64,000 nt of DNA from Phymatolithon calcareum (lineage: Eukaryota; Rhodophyta; Florideophyceae; Hapalidiales). The first letter of the stretch is position 1. Each line of letters starts with the position of its first letter. Below are positions 49,874 through 60,993 of the stretch, in pieces. The notes beneath the pieces were generated by a model, which was given only the letters and a program-made list of their open reading frames with translations, was not told the origin of the DNA and made no database searches. A program made the translations under genes and the position numbers. The DNA is taken from assembly GCA_977006965.1 (NCBI GenBank), contig OZ345366.1:1364001-1428000 (forward strand). The letters run 5' to 3'.

Positions 49874-52304
49874 TTATCCACTGTGTCTCGGAGCGTGTAT
49901 TCCCAGAAGTGTTGCGGGAGATTTCTGTGTGCCATTGAGCTTCTCGTTGTCCGCAAGTGTTTGACTGATTCGCTCTGCTCGTGCGTTTTCTTGCGAGGTA
50001 TGCGGCGTTGCGAGTTTCGTTGTTATGTTGTAGGCGGTGAAGAATGCATTTAGGTCTTTCGTTTGGTATTCATTGGCGTCGTCTGCTTGATATTCACGTA
50101 TTAGAATTCCAGTGTGGCTCATTATGTTCAGTAGAACTGATTTGCTGCCGTTCTTGAGTTCCTTGCCGTGCGTAAGTTGGATTGCTTGCAGATAGCGTGT
50201 GGCCTCTTCGAGGTAGGTGACGAATTGATTGTATCCGTTGTGCTACCGCACGGCCTACGAGCATGTATGAGGCGAAACTGGTACCGGATAGTGGCGTTCT
50301 TTTACTGCCGTAAAATGGAGACTTCTTCATCTTTCCTTTTGCGCAGCCTGAGCAGAGCATGAGCGGTGGTGTCCTTCTCAGACTGGTTGGGAGTCCGAGG
50401 TAGTTCGTCTTTGCCATAGCATGTAATGTGTCCAAACTAATGTGGTTATATAGCCTGTGATTGTGGTAGAAGTCTCTGGCAATAATGTTGGGATGTATAG
50501 GGGCCGTTCCATGTCCTGTAGGGAAGGGGTGTGTGGCGACAATCGCACAGTAGGTGTCTGCTTGGCTCTTTTGTTTGTCCTGGTCGCAAGGTGTGGTGGT
50601 AGCATTTGGCCTGTTGTCGTGGCAAGTTTGTGGTCTTGTGGTATTGTTCTGATATAATTTATTGCGACCTTGAGGTTTTTTGTTGTAGGAATACTGGCGG
50701 AAATTTGGTAAAGTCCGTTCTGGGCCCTGCCTTCATACATTAATTTCAGGGGCGTGGTCCTCGAGGGCTTTGTGACATAAAACTTGCTCTTGATGAAATG
50801 CAGGTCGTATTTTCTGGCTAAGTGGGAAACTCAGATACGTGGCTGTGAGAGTACTGGTACGGCCACCGCGTCAGGGAGCGATATCTTGAGGTCACCGATT
50901 TAGATAGCCGCGGGGCCGCGGTGGGTTACTGGTGCTCCATACCCCGTCGCCGTTTTCGTGGTTGTCGTATAGATCTCGTGCATAGTGTTAGTGGGATTTT
51001 GAATATGCGTCAGGTAGCATCCTGAGTCTAGCAGTGTGGTTGGGTTGTTTGTCGTTACCTGTGTTTCGTCTGACGACGATGAACAGACCAATTCCTCGTC
51101 GTCTGCATAGGTTTATGGCGGTATGATGGCGTTCGCTCAAGCTTAGCGTCTTTCACCTTTGTAGCGCTTGTCGTGCCGCTCTCGTCCAAGAGTCGGCCCT
51201 GGTGCCGCAAGCTAGAACTGTCAGTACTTGGGTAGTTCCTTCCATTTTTGGTGGTCCCTACATCGCGCTAGTGCGGGTCCTGAGGTTCCATGGAACTTGC
51301 ACCAGGTCCTGGGATCTTGACCGTAGGGAGGGGGTGCATTGCGGTGCTTCAGTGTTTTGCGCTGGCCGAATTGCTGTTGCTGTTTTGATATGGATGGGCC
51401 TGGTGTCGTGAAGTACATTTGCTGTCTCGATGGTGGTGAGTTCAGAGATAGCGTCTGTAGGTATGTTGTGCGTTTGGAAATATGCGTTTTAAGTTCTGAG
51501 ATTAGGAGAGACTGCGCTCGGACTTGGGAGTATTGTAGGTCCTTAATTCCGTTGAGAATGATTTCGATCGCGATACTTTCGTCCATCATTCCTTGATAGT
51601 TTTGCGAGAGAAGCTTGTCTCTGAGTTCCATGTGTTTTTCGAGGTACCGGTGCGGTCTTGCCCCGGATGAAGTTCAAGGGAAATTGCTTTTTTGGTAGAT
51701 GAGGCTTGGGTTGTTGGAAGGGTGGTTGTCGATAACTTGCGTGATCGCCGTGTTGAGCTGGTGTGGTGTTTTCGTGGTAAAGTAGCTGGTGTGGTGTTTT
51801 CGTGGTAAAGTAGTTTCTTGGGACCAGCTTTTTGACGTCCGGTGTGATCGATTGTCCAATCGCGAGAAGAGCAGACAGCTTGGAGAGCTCGTGTTTTGCT
51901 TTTTGTTCCGAACTGACGTCAGGTGGTAACTGTAAGTCTTGCATGATGTGCGTGTGAAATTTGAACTCATCTCTCATGCCGAGGACAAGAGCGATTGATG
52001 CCATGTTGCGTAGTTGCGAAATGTGAGGGGTCCGATCTGCTACAGTTTCTCGGATATTTTGCTTGGTTGGCAAGTTGTGTTTCTTGGGCAACAGTTTTTT
52101 GCGCCAGATTCGGAGAGGAGACATTTTGTATCCTGATGGTATGGCAAAGGTGGGCATTGGATTGAAATTGGTTTTCTCCACTATGCCGCGATTGATCAAA
52201 AGCCTGAGAATGGATGTGTGATTCAATACTCTGCATGTGGAAGAAGTGGAATTATGCACCATTTGGAGCTTATGACAACGGCGGAAGAGGAGCAGAATAG
52301 GCAA
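49874..52304 (-). mobile_element. Degenerate Ty1/copia-like retrotransposon (gag to integrase)
   Basis: Minus-strand fragments in element order: Gag-like helices (51543-52304, 51221-51631) with WCKFHGTSGPALARCRDH as a zinc-finger-like end; a protease remnant LLDSGCYLTHI (50900-51091); the pre-integrase region with GLYQISA and CSGCAKGKMKKSPF (50094-50740); and the integrase core with ADDANEYQTK and HTSQENARAERISQTLADN (49874-50122). Ty1/copia order (integrase before RT) fits, and the ..SQ.N..AER.. motif is diagnostic. The element stops before the RT; no LTRs found. Many frameshifts and stops mark it as old. Confidence 0.75.
51756..51811. repeat. 28-bp tandem duplication inside the copia relic
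   Basis: Two adjacent identical copies of a unit starting AGCTGGTGTGGTGTTTTCG, at 51756-51783 and 51784-51811. Confidence 0.8.
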
Positions 52305-52389
52305 TTCGAAGTCGGAATGGCGTACGGACTGCAGTTCTATGTCGACTTTTACCGGCCTACGCCGGCACCCGGCGCACTACTTGCGCGGA

Positions 52390-53300
52390 CTCCCATTTAG
52401 CAAGTGTCGAAGTGGCAGAGTTACTACTTCGAATGGGTCGGAAATTCATTGGAGTCGTGAAATTAAGTATCCAATGGATTTCCTATCCAAAATCGAGTTG
52501 TCTGAGAGGGTTGAATGAATCTCCATGGTGCGCAAGTGCCGAAGTTGTGGCCCGTTCATGATATCTGCTATGTCGCTGGACAAAGATCGGCGATACTTTT
52601 ATTTCAACGACATCTACAACTCTAGAAGGGAACTTGTATTGTCAAATTCGTTGGCTTCAACTGGATGATGGACCTGCCCGTGTTGATCTGTCGGTATCCC
52701 AGCCCAAAGTGTGAGAATTATACAACTCGGCCTTCGCTCAAATTAAGAGGAACAATCGGTGCCGGAACGATAATATGAACCGGGAGAAGAATGAATGAAC
52801 ATAATATTGGTCGTTCCGTGTCAATAGTTTTCTGTTGGCAATGTGTGTCGTTGACAATCGGTTGTTACAATCAAAAGATCAACCGGACGGATACAAGAAA
52901 ATGACTCAGCGCCACTTTTACGAAGAGCTGACGACGCAGTTGGTCGTCAACTCGTACGACTCGTAGTACGCTCGACGTCGCTTCGGGACTCCAGAGTAGT
53001 GGAGTCCGTACGCATCTGACACCAACAAAAAGGAGACGGAAGTCTGCAGATGGGCTGCTCACCCCTTATACGTTGCTGAACTGATGCAACATCTGCGAAT
53101 ATAAGAAGACGAGTCTTGTTTGTTCGTCTTGCAAAAGGGCTGGCGGTGCTCGAATTCACATTTGTGGCACATCTACGGTTAGGAATTACTTTTTTCTATG
53201 CGTAAAGATGCTCCATGAGCTTGATGTCTTTGACGACACAGTGAGCGACCAAAACTTCATTGTTCAAGCTAAAAAGCTTTAAATTAAATTGAGAACTATG
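52390..53300 (+). pseudogene. PiggyBac-like transposase relic, copy 2
   Basis: Plus-strand fragments in shifting frames: GRKFIGVVKLS (near 52440), GDTFISTTSTTLEGN (near 52590), WSFRVNSFLLAMCVVDNRLL (near 52810), FYEELTTQLVVNSYDS ending at a stop (near 52960), THLTPTKRRRKSAD, then KKTRLVCSSCK and HICGTS. PiggyBac-type transposases carry F-I-G-V-V-K, a ..FIST.. segment, a Trp-led helical block and a C-terminal Cys-rich domain in the same order. Stops and frameshifts throughout. The C-terminal third is homologous to the minus-strand relic at 37.4-38.1 kb. Confidence 0.6.
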
Positions 53301-54556
53301 GTGTCCTCAACTGAGGAAAAAATGCCGTCCAATAGACACTGGACTGTACTGTAACAATAGACTTCCGCTGGGAGCTGCGGGAAATGTCTTTTTCAGTGAT
53401 CTTGGAGTAGATTGGGCCTTTTTGCATAATTAACGCATGGACTGGTGCCCCTGTAGGTCTTCCTGTCCATTTACGTAAACAGATACTTTCTCAAAAAACT
53501 CATTGACAGCAATGCGAAACGAGTCCACTGAATCAAGTACTGTACCATATCATATATCATTCAGTTTACACGACTTTGTCGGATAACATCACGACGACGG
53601 CGTAATGTCCACGTGTCATAGACAGCATGCTTGTCCTCTCTTTATTGGTTCAATTTGTTTGCACTTGATCTTATGACCAAGTCTGAGTAACGCCCTGCAT
53701 CCCATTTACCGCGCTTTCGACATACCGTTTATCGCTGTCTTGTTTTGGTATACTGTTTTAGAAACGGTATACCAAAACTTCGAGGGACAGTATAAGGGTG
53801 GCAAAAAATTTGAGAAAATAGTTTGACCTCACAGTTCGAACAACCCCAACTTTATACTGCCGAATCCCGCATAACATAGCCAATTAAAAAATATGCTGAC
53901 ACTTATCCCGCCAGTTGAAAATCAGCAAAAGTGCACTTTTTAGTGATATACTGCCGACTTTGGCTTGTGGTATAAGTATTGTAGCATTTTTGTGTTCTTT
54001 TGATAAAGAGACAGTTTAAAAGTCCTCCAATAGGTTATTACAACTCTGTCAATGAAATCTGGATTAGAATTTTTACGAGGGTTGCACCGCGCTCTAGATT
54101 TCGCATGTCGACCTCATGTTATACCGTTTTGCACATTCGTTATCTCCATACACCTTCATGAATTGCCATGCGTTTTCGTAACGATTTGTGATCATCGAAT
54201 TGGGGGTTCATATGATTACAAGGCTAGTGTATCAGAACAATGCCCGAAAGTACGACAACACTGGCACGGGTGATGGATGCTTGGGTCTCGTGCAAGTTCT
54301 GCGAGACACCAAGTGCCGAAGCTCCGTTCGGAGCCACGGTGGAAACCACGGAACATTATTGTGGCCCTGATTTTCCTACTTTTTTGTGTTCTTCCAACAA
54401 TGCAGAGCATCACACAATAAAATTTCCCAAAAACTTCGCTTCTAACAGAACGCTCGATTTTTTCTATTTTACATATAAGACCCAAAAACGGGATTTCCCC
54501 GCACCTCCCTGCAGAAATCCGTATATCATATCATATTGATGGATGTAACATTGTTT
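53301..54556. other. Gene-free stretch with one hairpin
   Basis: A 12-bp perfect stem GTTTTGGTATAC (53742-53753) with its complement at 53767-53778. No supported gene; the ORF at 54052-54273 has no motif. Confidence 0.4.
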
Positions 54557-54558
54557 TA

Positions 54559-56076
54559 AAAAGGGGGGTCCTGCAATTTTCGGACAGCGCCCTAATTTTC
54601 CAGACATATGACATGTCCATGGAAGTAATCAAATTTCACCATATTAGCCCATTTTAGTTTCTACTCGCCGAAATGCTCCATTTTTGCTTGGCGCCAGACT
54701 TGAAACTTATGATGAAATTTAATTTATAATCTGTCCATTGCATTTCCCGGGTACTAAAGCATAGTGCGCCAAATTTTTGGTGCCCAAATCGAAACAGTAA
54801 CCGCCACACTGCACAAAAAGCACCATGTCGATGCTCCGCCGGTCCATTTCTCTTCTTCCGAGGCCATCATGGTGCGCCCTGGCACAGAAAAAGGCGGAAA
54901 AGCGAAGAGTCGATGCTGTTGCTGCGGTGCAGCAGAAAGTGATGACATACAGGGCTGCCGCCGCCCGGTTCCATTTGCCGAGGTCAACCATTTGCGACGC
55001 TGTCGCCCGCGCCGCACGAGCGGCAGATGGACAAAACCCCCGCCGCGCCGGCCACCGACCTGCACCGCGGGAGGAGGAGGAAGAGCTGGTGGTCGAGCTG
55101 CTCTCTCGGTACTCTGACGCCGGCACGTCCCTGTCGAAAAAGCACGCCGTCGCGGCGTTCGGCATCATCATCGACAGGGTACCGCTGGAGCGCCGCAACG
55201 TCTTCCGCGTGGGTGAGTTGGACGTACTGGATACATTTGACTTTTGCAGTCTCCTCCGACACTCCTACCTGCACACATTCACACCGAAGAACATTCTCGC
55301 CTCGTTTCGCCGGTCGGGGCTCTGGACCCTGGATGCTACAAAACTACTCGGTGTGCCGCGCCCGCGCTCTCTGGATGATGTCGCTTGCGTCCTGTCTGTG
55401 ACCGAGCTAGAAAAACTAATGGAAGAGAAGCGCGTGCTTGCGCGTGAGGGCGTCATCGATATGACCAGAACTATTACCGCATCGGGGTACGAGGACACCT
55501 AAAATGGTGCTGTGCTCACATCAGAACAAGCCCTCACTGCGGCAAGAGACAAGACGACGCGCGATGAACAGAAGCGGCTGCGTGAGCAGCTGGAAGCGAA
55601 CAGAAAACACCTTGCGGCTGCGCGGCGGGAACAGAGAGACAGAAAGCAGATAGAATGATCGGAGAGAGCGAAATGGGCTACACGAGCAAGACTGTGAAAT
55701 ATAGACGTCGCGCAGTACCGCGTGAATGTGCGGTCCATGAAAGAAAGGCGAGCCATTGCTCGGCTTCGGAAGTCGCTGCGGGATGCCGATTCTGTTCTTC
55801 CAACTGCTGGCTGAGGTGTAAAAAAGGATTAAAATTTTGATACTTTGCGTCCGAGTAATTGGGGCGCAAAATTGAGTTTTTTGAGGGCCGGAACGGTTGC
55901 CGTCCTAATTCCGATGCCTCCCAGGAATTGCATCTGCTGCAATCGATTAGCAAAAAATGATTGTTAGCTGGTGACTACGCTTCGATTGGTATAAAAATCG
56001 CGATTGTTTGATCTGTTTTTCCATTTTTTTAATTTAAAAATGTCCAATTTGTCCGAAAATTGCAGGAACCCCCCTT
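54559..56076 (+). mobile_element. Pogo-like (Tc1/mariner superfamily) DNA transposon, internally deleted
   Basis: 1518 bp between TA dinucleotides (54557-54558 and 56077-56078). Terminal inverted repeats of about 26-28 bp: the left starts AAAAGGGGGGTCC and runs to TTTTCGGACA; the right is its complement with one inserted base and a two-base length difference at the end. The TA target and transposase type agree. The catalytic domain is missing from the encoded protein, so the element is non-autonomous. Confidence 0.82.
54825..55658 (+). pseudogene. Pogo/CENP-B-like transposase lacking its DDE domain
   Basis: From the ATG at 54825. Residues about 40-65 (VMTYRAAAARFHLPRSTICD) form a psq/CENP-B-type helix-turn-helix. 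EEELVVELLSRYSDAGTSLS with KKHAVAAF matches the second DNA-binding half. Then, instead of the roughly 150-residue DDE catalytic core, the frame jumps through IIIDRVPLERRN to the C-terminal block TFTPKNILASFRRSGLWTLD, which in intact relatives follows the DDE domain. A TAA at 55500-55502 is followed in the same frame by LTSEQALTAARDKTTRDEQ and a basic coiled tail to TGA at 55656-55658. Only DNA-binding capacity could remain. The frame is maintained across the deletion. Confidence 0.75.
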
Positions 56077-56078
56077 TA

Positions 56079-56388
56079 TCCGATATTTCTCTACGAACAC
56101 ATTGCTCCACGTGGACTATAGTGCACCCCTTTAGATTTTTCAGAGTGCAGCTGTATGATATCTGTATAGGTATACGTGCACCAGCTGTAGGGTGATATTT
56201 TTCTCTTTCAAGTTGCAACCGATGTCTCCGCACAGAGATACACGCTCCCACCAGGACTGATTCGAAAGCACACTCGTGTTCACGTCCTCCGGTCCCGCAT
56301 GAGCATCTTTTCAAAGCACGCGACAGAAGTTGGTAAACTGTGAGCTTGGCGATAGGACTGTACTTCGACGACTATTCCGTTTTCCGGA
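56079..56388. other. Spacer and presumed promoter of the NB-ARC/WD40 gene
   Basis: No gene. Short interval between the pogo-like element and the ATG at 56389. Confidence 0.45.
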
Positions 56389-57083
56389 ATGGCTGAAGCC
56401 GCGGGTCTTATGTTCGGAGTTGTTGGCATAATCAATCAGTTGGCACAGAGATTTTGCAACATAAAGGAGCGCTGCGAAGACTTCGGATCACTGCCCGAGA
56501 ACTGAAATTCTTCAATCGAGTCCTTCGAAGACTGCAAAACAAGTGTTAAACGTATCGAAGAAACGCTTGTGGATGACAAGGAATGTCTTGGGGACCGTGC
56601 GATAAGCACACTTCGCGACATTCTCAAGCAAGTTGAGAAATCCCTGAAAACGGCAGAGACCGTGTTGGACATGCTGGAAGATGAGTTTTCAAGAGAGAGC
56701 TCTACTGCAACTGCGAGTGGGAGCTCTCATGTAGTCGGTAACTCTTCGAAACAAGGGCGTCGTTCTTTGCGAAATAGGAATCGAATTGTTGACGGTCGTC
56801 CAGTGAAAGAGGGCAAGCTATTCGCTAGGGTGAACAAGGTGAAAACAGCGCTTGAAGAACTTGACGCGATATGGAAGAAGGCTCAATCCACAATTGAACA
56901 TGTATCAATAGCTCTCGTTATCCCTTCCATGAGAGGTAATGACAGGATTGCATGTGACAAATACCTTGCGCATTTGATGAACCCCCGCTTCCCAAGAACG
57001 CGGTGCTAAACTTCAGTGGTGATACCATGGAGGGATTCTTGAAGCGTGCAGTATTGTCAAACTCTGCAGGTGAAAGGGTGACT

Positions 57084-57359
57084 TTTTTATTGCAATTTTT
57101 TTTAAAGCCCCGCAGTCATACGAATATACGGGCAGGGCTTCCTCAGGTGCTGCACTCGCTAGGGCGGCTCTACTCTTATGTCTGGCATTATATCTGAGAC
57201 TCTAGCATGTGTTCGGCTGTTTTGATTGCTCTTCGTAGCAATTTCGAGGCGTCGCTTCTTCTTTCAGTACAGGTCTTCTTCATGCTGCATACTCTCGATG
57301 ATGCTTTTGCTGAAGAGCAAAAGGTCATCTAATGCCTTCTCAGTTGCCGCTCTGTCGTC
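57084..57359 (-). mobile_element. LINE family A 3' fragment inserted in the NB-ARC gene
   Basis: 276 bp with a T-run at its left edge (poly(A) on the minus strand), the family A 3' terminus (AAAGCCCCGCAGTCATACGA) and the last codons of ORF2. The 14-bp duplication GTGAAAGGGTGACT flanks it (57070-57083 and 57360-57373). It lies 30 codons before the P-loop. Removing it with one duplication copy rejoins the frame. Confidence 0.9.
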
Positions 57360-59046
57360 GTGAAAGGGTGACTGCTGCTGTTAGTCGAAGTCTTCTTGGG
57401 GCCGTGGGAATGGGTGGAGGAGGGAAAACAGTTGCACTCCAGGGTCTTTGCTATGAGTCGGAAGTACAGAACAAGTACTTTGACGGGGTGTTCTTCGTCA
57501 CTCTTGGACAGGACGCTGCTGAAGAGGATGTCATTGAATGTGTTGCATACTTCGTTGAAAGCTCGGGTGGCAAGTCTCTTTCGAGGGATATCACAAGTAA
57601 GAGATCTGCAGAATCAGCTGCTAGACAAGCGTCTCTATGGTTCAAAGGTAGGTGTGCCCTGTTCGTATGCGATGATATTTGGTCCTTCGACGGGCACCCA
57701 ATTGGATATCTAAGTTCACTTAAGCTGTTGCTTTGCAACTCACCATCAAGTGCGATGGTGATATCGACACGGGAGAAGTCCATCTCGCAACAGTTACATG
57801 GGGTGAAGTTCAACCCGCGCGAATTTCGTGGACAGCAGGCGTTGAGCATTCTGGGCAAGTATGCTGGGATCGAAAGTGAATCTGTTCACGCATGTTGGAC
57901 AGCATTTCAAGATATCTTGGATGTATGTGCTGGATTGCCAGTAGCATTAGGTGCTGCTGGGACCAGTCTGCGCAACTTAATCGAAGAAAACAGTGGCGGT
58001 ATTGATCGGTCGGTAGTAATCTATGCGCATGAACTGAAAGAAAACATCGAAAGTGTAGGAGACAAAAGTGTCGATGAGTATCGAGGACTGAGGGCTGTGG
58101 TTGAGACCAGTTTGCGGCATTGCGAAAAGTGGGCACGTGGCCCAGAAGGTCGGAGGAAACTTGGATGTGAATTGAGCGTGCGAGAAAAGTTTGAAACTCT
58201 GAGTGTTCTACGCAAGCAGGCTTGGATTCCTCGGACGTGCCTGAAACGTCTGTGGGAGACTGAGAACGAGCGACTAAGCAACTTATATCTAAACTTTCAG
58301 ATATGCACCTAGTTTTGTGGCGAAGGCAAGCAACTCCAGCGGGAGAGGTTGACGGACTGGCACTACACGATCTCGTGCTTGAACAAGCCAAGACGCTATG
58401 TATTGAAAATAATCGCGCTTCTCTTTGGCATGCACGGATCCTCGACGGATACATGAGGAAAGCGGCTTGTAATGAGCTGCAGTCAAATGAGTATAATTGT
58501 CGCGAGTGGTGGGATTGTGAAAAAGTACCAGAGGATGGATACATTGAAAAGAACCTCGCTCGACACTTGGCCATGAGCGAAGGGTGTGAGCTGGAATCGT
58601 TGCTGTCAGATGTACGATGGTCGAAGAGGCGAATGAAGGTTGGAGGAATAGTCGCTCTGCGGGACGATTTTCAGGAATTATCGCATGTTAGCGGGAGAGC
58701 TATTGGGGCGGACGCAGTGCTGAGCGCCCTCGAAGAAAGCTGGGTGAACATGAACAAGAGTATACACGCCACTCCGTTTGAAATGTACGGTCGGTTGCAA
58801 TCGCAGTGCTCCTCCTCAGTGTTTGTGCAGCGCTTCCTGTCAAGTGTGTCTATGCATATTCCGAAGCCTCGCTATGTGCCGAAGCAGGAGCTGCGATGGA
58901 GGGCCGATGCCGGCCAACTCTTCCGTATCGGCTTTGAAGAGAAGGTTCGAGCCCTGTGTTTTAGCGAAGAACAAAATGTAATTGCAGTCGTGCAAGAACA
59001 CGAAATCCATGTTTTCGATTCGCAAGCGATGTGTACTGTGCACACA

Positions 59047-59949
59047 CTGAAGGGTCATGACAATAGTGTCACCAGTGTTGCAATGAACGAAGACGGAAGT
59101 CGCATTGCTTCGGGATCTTTGGACAAAACTGTTCGTGTGTGGGATGTGCAGAGCGGAGAATGCGTGCTGGGACCATTCGATGGACACGAGGATCCTGTGT
59201 GGTGCGTTGCAATTACCGCGGACGGAGATCGAATTGTTTCGGGATCTGGTGACAAAACTGTTCGTGTATAGGATGGACAGAGCAGAGAATGCGTATTGGG
59301 ACCGCTCCGTGGACACGAGGATGTAGTGCGTTGCGTTGCAATTAGCGCGGACGGAAGTCGCATTGTTTCGGGATCTTGGGACAAAAGTGTTCGTGTATGG
59401 GATGGGCAGAGCGGAGAATGCGTATTGGGGCCCCTCCGTAGACACAGGGATCCTGTGTGGTGCGTTGCAATTAGCGCGGACGGAAATCGAATTGTTTCGG
59501 GATCTCGTGATAGAACTGTTCCGTGTATGGGATGGACAGAGCGGAGAAAGTGCACTGAGACCACTCCGTGGACACAAGAATGTGGTGCGTTGCGTTGCAA
59601 TTAGCGCGGACGGAAATCGAATTGCTTCGGGATCTGGAGACAAAACTGTTCGTGTATGGGATGGACAGAGCGGAAAATGCGCACAGGGACCACTCCGTGG
59701 ACACGAGGATTATGTGTGGTGCGTTGCAATTACCGCGGACGGAAGTCGCATTGTTTCGGGATCTGGTGACAAAACTATTCGTGTGTAGGATGGGCAGAGC
59801 GGAGAATGCGTATTGGGACCCCTCCGTGGACACGAGAATGTGGTGCGTTGCGTTGCAATTAGCGCGGACGGGAATCGAATTGTTTCGGGATCTTGGGACA
59901 AAAGTGTTCGTGTATGGGATGGACAGAGAGGAGAATGCCTGCAGTGTGA
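59047..59949 (+). repeat. Seven near-identical WD40 repeats (129-bp units)
   Basis: Each unit encodes 43 residues of the type LRGHEDVVRCVAISADG..RIVSGS.DK. .RVWDGQSGECVLGP. Units 2, 4 and 6 have VWCVAI; units 3, 5 and 7 have VRCVAI; so the array is built of 258-bp dimers. In units 2 and 6 the Trp codon of the RVWD motif is TAG. A one-base shift lies in unit 4. Confidence 0.88.
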
Positions 59950-60578
59950 GATCACTTGTCTCGGCAAATACGGTGATGTACACTGTGTAGGATGGATCAG
60001 AAGCCTTGAATTCGATGCTGGCAGTGATTTCTGTGTCGTACATTCGTCAGATGAGGTTTTTCTTTTGGACACCAGAACTGGAACCAAGACGCAACGTCCT
60101 GGATACATGATAGGGGGAAGCAACGGCAGGATGTACGCAACATTGCAGAACGCGAAGACAGTTCAAGTCGCCACCATGCCATTTAATTGTTTCACATTTT
60201 GCTACAATAAGCTGCACTCAAAAGCTGTAGCTGGTCTCTTAGATGGTCAAGTTGTCATAGGAGAGCTCTTACTTTAGGTCAGGAGATAGTTAAACTTACC
60301 ATGCACATAGTGGTTTCTCCGAATTGATGTCGTATTTTGTCAACATACCATCTGCTAGGGTGAAGTACTGAGATTTGATGATAATTAGCGGAGAATTGAG
60401 TGTTCTCGGCAGATTGTACATGGCAATGCATCGCGAGCCCTTAAGGCCAAAATCGAGGCATGGCTTGCCGCCAACGGCCGCATGCACTGCGCACCATCTC
60501 CTTTTGTTCATCTCATTTTGTGGGGGAATAACTTTCCGAATCTTTTTCTCCCGTCTATGCCAGTGTTCACGACACGCC

Positions 60579-60993
60579 ATGTTGCGCGCGATGCGTATCA
60601 CCGGAGTTGCCGGCGGCACCGGCAAATGCGCTCATATCCCGCGGCTCTACACTCGTCCTCGTACGTCTCGGAAGCTCCGGTCCGCAGTACGACAGCACGC
60701 GTCACAATGTCAGGTTCGCCGTGGTCGATGAATTCGCCCCCTGCAACGGCGGTGCTGTCTTCCGCTCCGAACGCTAACTCGAGGACGGTGTTTCACACGT
60801 TGTATTGAACGACCGCGTGGTGCACGTCGCACAGCCTCACACTTTCATGAATGCTTCCGGTTGCACGGGCCGTGCGCTTCATGTGCGCAGTATTCACGCG
60901 CGACGCGAGGCAGTATTTCATGAAGGGGAGTCCGGCACGTGCGGGAGACTTCATTGCATTCTTTGCGGAAATCAACCTGTTGCGGGCACTTAG
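60579..60993 (+). pseudogene. Peptidyl-tRNA hydrolase relic
   Basis: In one frame from 60652: LVLVRLGSSGPQYDSTRHNV, then FAVVDEF, a stop TAA at about 60775, and after it VVHVAQPHTFMNASG. These align with the Pth pattern L-G-N-P-G-x-x-Y-x-x-T-R-H-N-x-G-F ... P-x-T-F-M-N-x-S-G. The catalytic His (TRHN) and the FMN Asn remain, but the Asn of LGNPG is Ser and the Gly before it is Arg. The C-terminal half (Asp and HNG motifs) is not found, and the upstream ATG (60579) is in a different frame. Intact Pth recycles stalled peptidyl-tRNA; this copy cannot. A plastid- or mitochondrion-type gene copy is a plausible source. Confidence 0.65.

Larger units (their letters stand above)
56389..60277 (+). pseudogene. 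NB-ARC/WD40 STAND protein (Apaf-1-like layout), disrupted
   Basis: From ATG 56389: an N-terminal helical/coiled-coil domain (MAEAAGLMFGVVGIINQLAQ); an NB-ARC domain with P-loop GMGGGGKT (near 57410), kinase-2 ALFVCDDIW, sensor-like MVISTREK and GLPVALGAAG; a winged-helix-like region ending ALHDLVLEQAK; then seven WD40 repeats and a diverged tail to 60277. Apaf-1 and fungal STAND proteins share this order; members switch from ADP- to ATP-bound oligomers to trigger immunity or death. Lesions: TGA at 56503; frameshift near 56990; a LINE fragment at 57084-57359; frameshift near 58283; TAG at 59269; frameshift near 59520; TAG at 59786. All pieces are collinear on one strand, so it is one gene. Confidence 0.87.

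Noticed and set aside
51756-51811. CRISPR-like direct repeats
   Set aside because: Only two adjacent identical units without spacers, inside a decayed retroelement; no array anywhere in the window.
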